11,178 bases of DNA from Larix sibirica (taxonomy: Eukaryota; Streptophyta; Pinopsida; Pinales; Pinaceae), in assembly GCA_004151065.3 (NCBI GenBank), contig NWUY0300048879.1, positions 17,065 through 28,242 of the forward strand. The letters are read 5' to 3'. Both the position numbers and the translations under genes were made by a program. The notes under the pieces were generated by a model. The model made no database searches, had not been told where the DNA came from, and saw nothing but the letters and a program-made list of their open reading frames with translations. Below, piece after piece: positions 9,290-11,178 of this stretch; position 1 is the first letter of the stretch; each line of letters begins with the position of its first letter.

Positions 9290-10060
9290 TTGTAACGAAA
9301 GGGTACAAGAAAACATTAGATCGAATATGATTAAGTACAACGTATGTAACAAGGGGAAAGCATGAAACATGTATTTAAAATAAACTTTTCAGAAAAAACT
9401 ATTTTTAACCTATTAATGTTAACAATGTGAGTGCAATTTTTTTCTCTTTTTAATGCAATCATGGAAATTGCAATTTCAATGTATTTTGTACTGATAAAAG
9501 AACAAGAAACATGTTTATTGAAATATTTGTACAGTGTGTAATCTGTTGGTACAAATGGATTGATTTCATGGATTGTTATTCAAGCTAACTAGGACCATGT
9601 AAATTGTAATCAAATACAAAGACCAAAGAAACAGAGAATAGAGTCGAAATCAAAGCAAATGCCCATGTGCAGTGGGCAGTCTATTCTTTTGATTCCGTAT
9701 GGAGAGCAAAGACAAAAGCTAATGTATATTGCAAATGAACCTTTATCAGGATCTTTACAGACTGCCTAACTTAAATCTTAGATGGTTTTCTAGTGACAAT
9801 TTTATGTTTCTATGAGACGACAAGAGATACCGTCTTTGTTGTTGCTTTACATTAATTGTAAATAGGAAAAAAGTTTTAGATGTGGTTTGTGTTGCGAAAT
9901 ATGCAGAGACCTCTAGCAATGGCATTGCATGCAACCAAATGCAAACGCATTACATTCATTTAGTTTCAAGTATCTGATTTCACTGTAGAAAGTATAACCA
10001 TAGAAAACAACAAGACCTAGTTAACTGAAAATCATTTTGAAAGTATATTTAAAAATGTCA
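9290..10060. other. Intron-like stretch between two candidate exons
   Basis: AT-rich DNA with no sustained frame on the - strand. A short + strand frame around 9660-9770 reads as a plausible peptide, but no start or splice sites support it. If the two - strand exons are neighbours, this is their intron, about 800 bases long. Confidence 0.35.
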
Positions 10061-10063
10061 TAC

Positions 10064-10259
10064 CAGAAATGGTTGTTGATTCCTGACTTGACGGTGTCTT
10101 TGCCTCGACAATTGGGAGTAGATTCTGGGTGTTCAATGCATCATTGAGAGGATCAAAAAAGGTTTCTTTCGATGTCTTCATCAAATGGATTTCTTTTGGT
10201 TTGGGCCTTACGATGTTTTTAATTAAATAAAGAGGTGGTTCGTCTACCGTTAGTTGATG
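10064..10259 (-). CDS. Candidate internal exon, unknown protein
   Basis: On the - strand a pyrimidine-rich tract (CACTCCCCTGCCTTCAC) and ATATAG acceptor precede 10259. The exon then reads 65 codons plus one base and meets a GTATGA donor at 10063. The peptide has a basic stretch (NIVRPKPKEIHLMKTSKE), then FFDPLNDALNTQNLLPIVE, then a Ser/Thr-rich end. An internal ATG at 10181-10179 gives a shorter possible start, but the frame is open on both sides of it, which favours an internal exon. It ends one base into a codon; the candidate exon starting at 9260 begins with two, so the join would read in frame. No family is recognised. Confidence 0.45.
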
Positions 10260-10281
10260 CTATATGTGTGAAGGCAGGGGA

Positions 10282-10306
10282 GTGTTGCTATTATTCACAG
10301 CAACAC
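10282..10306. other. Hairpin, 8-bp perfect stem
   Basis: GTGTTGCT (10282-10289) and AGCAACAC (10299-10306) flank a 9-base loop. It lies within 50 bases upstream of the - strand exon acceptor, in its polypyrimidine/branch region. Its outer edge TGTTG also resembles an LTR terminus, giving an alternative LTR left end at 10283. Confidence 0.6.
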
Positions 10307-10350
10307 GCACAGATCACTAAACTCATAAATTTTCAACTACTACATAATTG

Positions 10351-10432
10351 CAGCTGACAATAATAGCTGATTGTAATCTTTAGCACAGTCACAGTTGACA
10401 ATAACATCTGACTGTTTTTGCTAACAGTAGTC
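10351..10432. repeat. Diverged tandem repeat, 2 x 41 bases
   Basis: Copies 10351-10391 and 10392-10432 both begin with cag-tgacaataa and share -ctga-tgt and a-cagt landmarks, at roughly three-quarters identity by eye. The repeat lies just outside the preferred LTR end at 10441. If the LTR instead starts at 10283, the repeat is part of its U5. Confidence 0.65.
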
Positions 10433-10705
10433 TACAGGACTGTTGCAGGTGAGTGTTTCAGCTATATTTTATAACCCCTACATTCATAAAATTTAAATTG
10501 ATACTCTGTTTCAGCAATCAAACACATTGAACACATAAAATAACTCTACTCTCTCAAGTTTCTACAACAAACTAATCTTAAAATAAATATGAGTTTTCAA
10601 ACTCAAATAACAGAGTATAACAGAAATACACAGTAAAATTTTGGGTTTAACTTCAACTAATAATTGTATTCCACTCTCTGTATATATCACGATTACAATG
10701 GTAAG

Positions 10706-10714
10706 TATTTATAG
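10706..10714 (-). promoter_or_regulatory. LTR TATA box
   Basis: CTATAAATA on the - strand, about 380 bases into the LTR. Transcription would start near 10680 and run leftward. In a 3' LTR this promoter could drive read-through transcripts into the candidate exons at 10259 and 9260. Confidence 0.55.
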
Positions 10715-10939
10715 TGCTTTAGCCTAATTGATCATTAAATGCTAAATAACCCTTCATAACAAAATCATATTTGCAGAAATAAATGCTCTGTTACATTGAA
10801 AGTCTACAGGCTAAAAAATGAAGACTGCGTTGGCCCTTCAGAACTGTAATGGATGAATGCGATTGTTGGCATGGTTCTTCATGTTCTGCAGCGTCAAAAT
10901 ATATTAATGACAATGGCTCTTCATAGTTTTAATAATCTT

Positions 10940-11072
10940 AGCCAAGGTGGTGACTGCCTCTTCAAATATTTAAATGAGTAAGGCGGTGTGGCGGTGGAGG
11001 CTTTTCAAAACTTGTTGGTTACAAATTTGGGTGGTGTTGCCTTTTTTGAGATTTCGGTGGCCAGCGGTGGAG
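10940..11072 (-). promoter_or_regulatory. CCACC/CACCGC-rich cluster in LTR U3
   Basis: On the - strand, variants of CACCGC, ACCACC and CCACCG recur at least six times in about 130 bases (for example CCTCCACCGCCACACCGCC and CCACCGCTGGCCACCG). Repeated short motifs in U3 upstream of the TATA box are typical of LTR enhancers. No specific binding factor is claimed. Confidence 0.4.
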
Positions 11073-11091
11073 TAATTAATTGCTGCCAACA

Positions 11092-11105
11092 TTCTCCCTC
11101 TTAAT
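11092..11105 (-). other. Polypurine tract of the Copia element
   Basis: On the - strand the sequence ATTAAGAGGGAGAA abuts the TGTTGG start of the LTR. This is the position and composition of the plus-strand primer site used in reverse transcription of LTR retrotransposons, and it fixes both the orientation and the right LTR boundary. Confidence 0.75.
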
Positions 11106-11147
11106 TAGTACATTCAAAAAACAAAACTTTGAAATACTAGATTTCTG

Positions 11148-11178
11148 TTACAGCTTACAAACCCCAATGTTTTTCCTA
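11148..11178 (-). CDS. C-terminal end of Copia polyprotein (partial)
   Basis: The last nine codons read RKNIGVCKL followed by a TAA (11150-11148), about 40 bases before the polypurine tract. Position, orientation and the hydrophobic/basic tail fit the end of the RNase H part of a Ty1/copia gag-pol product. The rest lies beyond the right edge of the window, so it is unknown whether the element is intact. The peptide is too short to place it in a lineage. Confidence 0.6.
   Translation of the reverse strand, partial: RKNIGVCKL

Larger units (their letters stand above)
10441..11091 (-). mobile_element. 3' LTR of a Ty1/copia retrotransposon
   Basis: Read on the - strand, the LTR begins TGTTGGCAGC at 11091 and is preceded directly by a polypurine tract and the end of a Copia-type polyprotein, so it is the 3' LTR. 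A CTATAAATA promoter element lies at 10714-10706. The end is placed at ...CCTGCAACA (10441), giving 651 bases and short inverted ends (TGTTGgCAG / TGTTGCAG). An alternative end at 10283 gives 809 bases, but it would sit only 24 bases from a splice acceptor. The target-site duplication cannot be checked because the other LTR is outside the window; aggac (10436-10440) would be one side of it. Confidence 0.7.

Noticed and set aside
10274-10288. GGCAGGGGAG then TGTTG read as a + strand polypurine tract and LTR start
   Set aside because: No Copia or other pol end precedes it on the + strand. The same bases serve better as the polypyrimidine tract of the - strand acceptor at 10260.
10441-11091. Solo LTR
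   Set aside because: The right flank is a polypurine tract and pol stop region, not a copy of the left flank, so at least the 3' end of the element is still attached.

Overview
The window reads as AT-rich nuclear DNA of a seed plant. Three things point that way: a Ty1/copia-type LTR retrotransposon end at the right edge, exon-like islands bounded by plant-type splice signals, and long stretches with no gene. A large-genome plant such as a gymnosperm would fit, but that is inference. There is no sign of bacterial gene organisation. No complete gene, tRNA, rRNA or CRISPR array was found. Open frames of 60 to 100 codons are expected by chance here in tens, so most were left out.

Layout. Positions 1-1450 form a GC-richer block. 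It has diverged internal repeats, a TATA box (1258-1264), a pyrimidine-rich leader and a possible tiny first exon (1373-1401) on the + strand. It could be a host promoter or part of an old transposable element. Composition then drops to about one-third GC. Positions 1450-8900 are mostly intron-like or intergenic DNA. This stretch carries four precise two-copy tandem duplications (periods 67, 82, 42 and 35), older diverged duplications, one good hairpin and several weak exon-like islands on the + strand.

The right end is the most coherent part, and it is on the - strand. An exon-like segment (10259 to 10064) has a polypyrimidine tract, an acceptor, 65 open codons and a donor. A second segment (9260 to about 8965) sits behind a 122-nt AG-free stretch. 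It encodes C-x2-C-x10-C-x2-C followed by a D-x-D-x3-I-D-C strand-like motif, which resembles a zinc-ribbon OB-fold of the RPA1/CTC1 kind. The two are phase-compatible and may be consecutive exons of one split gene running leftward.

Upstream of the first of these, in the same orientation, lies the 3' LTR of a Copia element (about 10441-11091). To its right are its polypurine tract and the last nine codons of its polyprotein; the rest of the element is off the right edge. The simplest picture is a Copia insertion in an intron or just upstream of a leftward host gene. Gene identity is not established.
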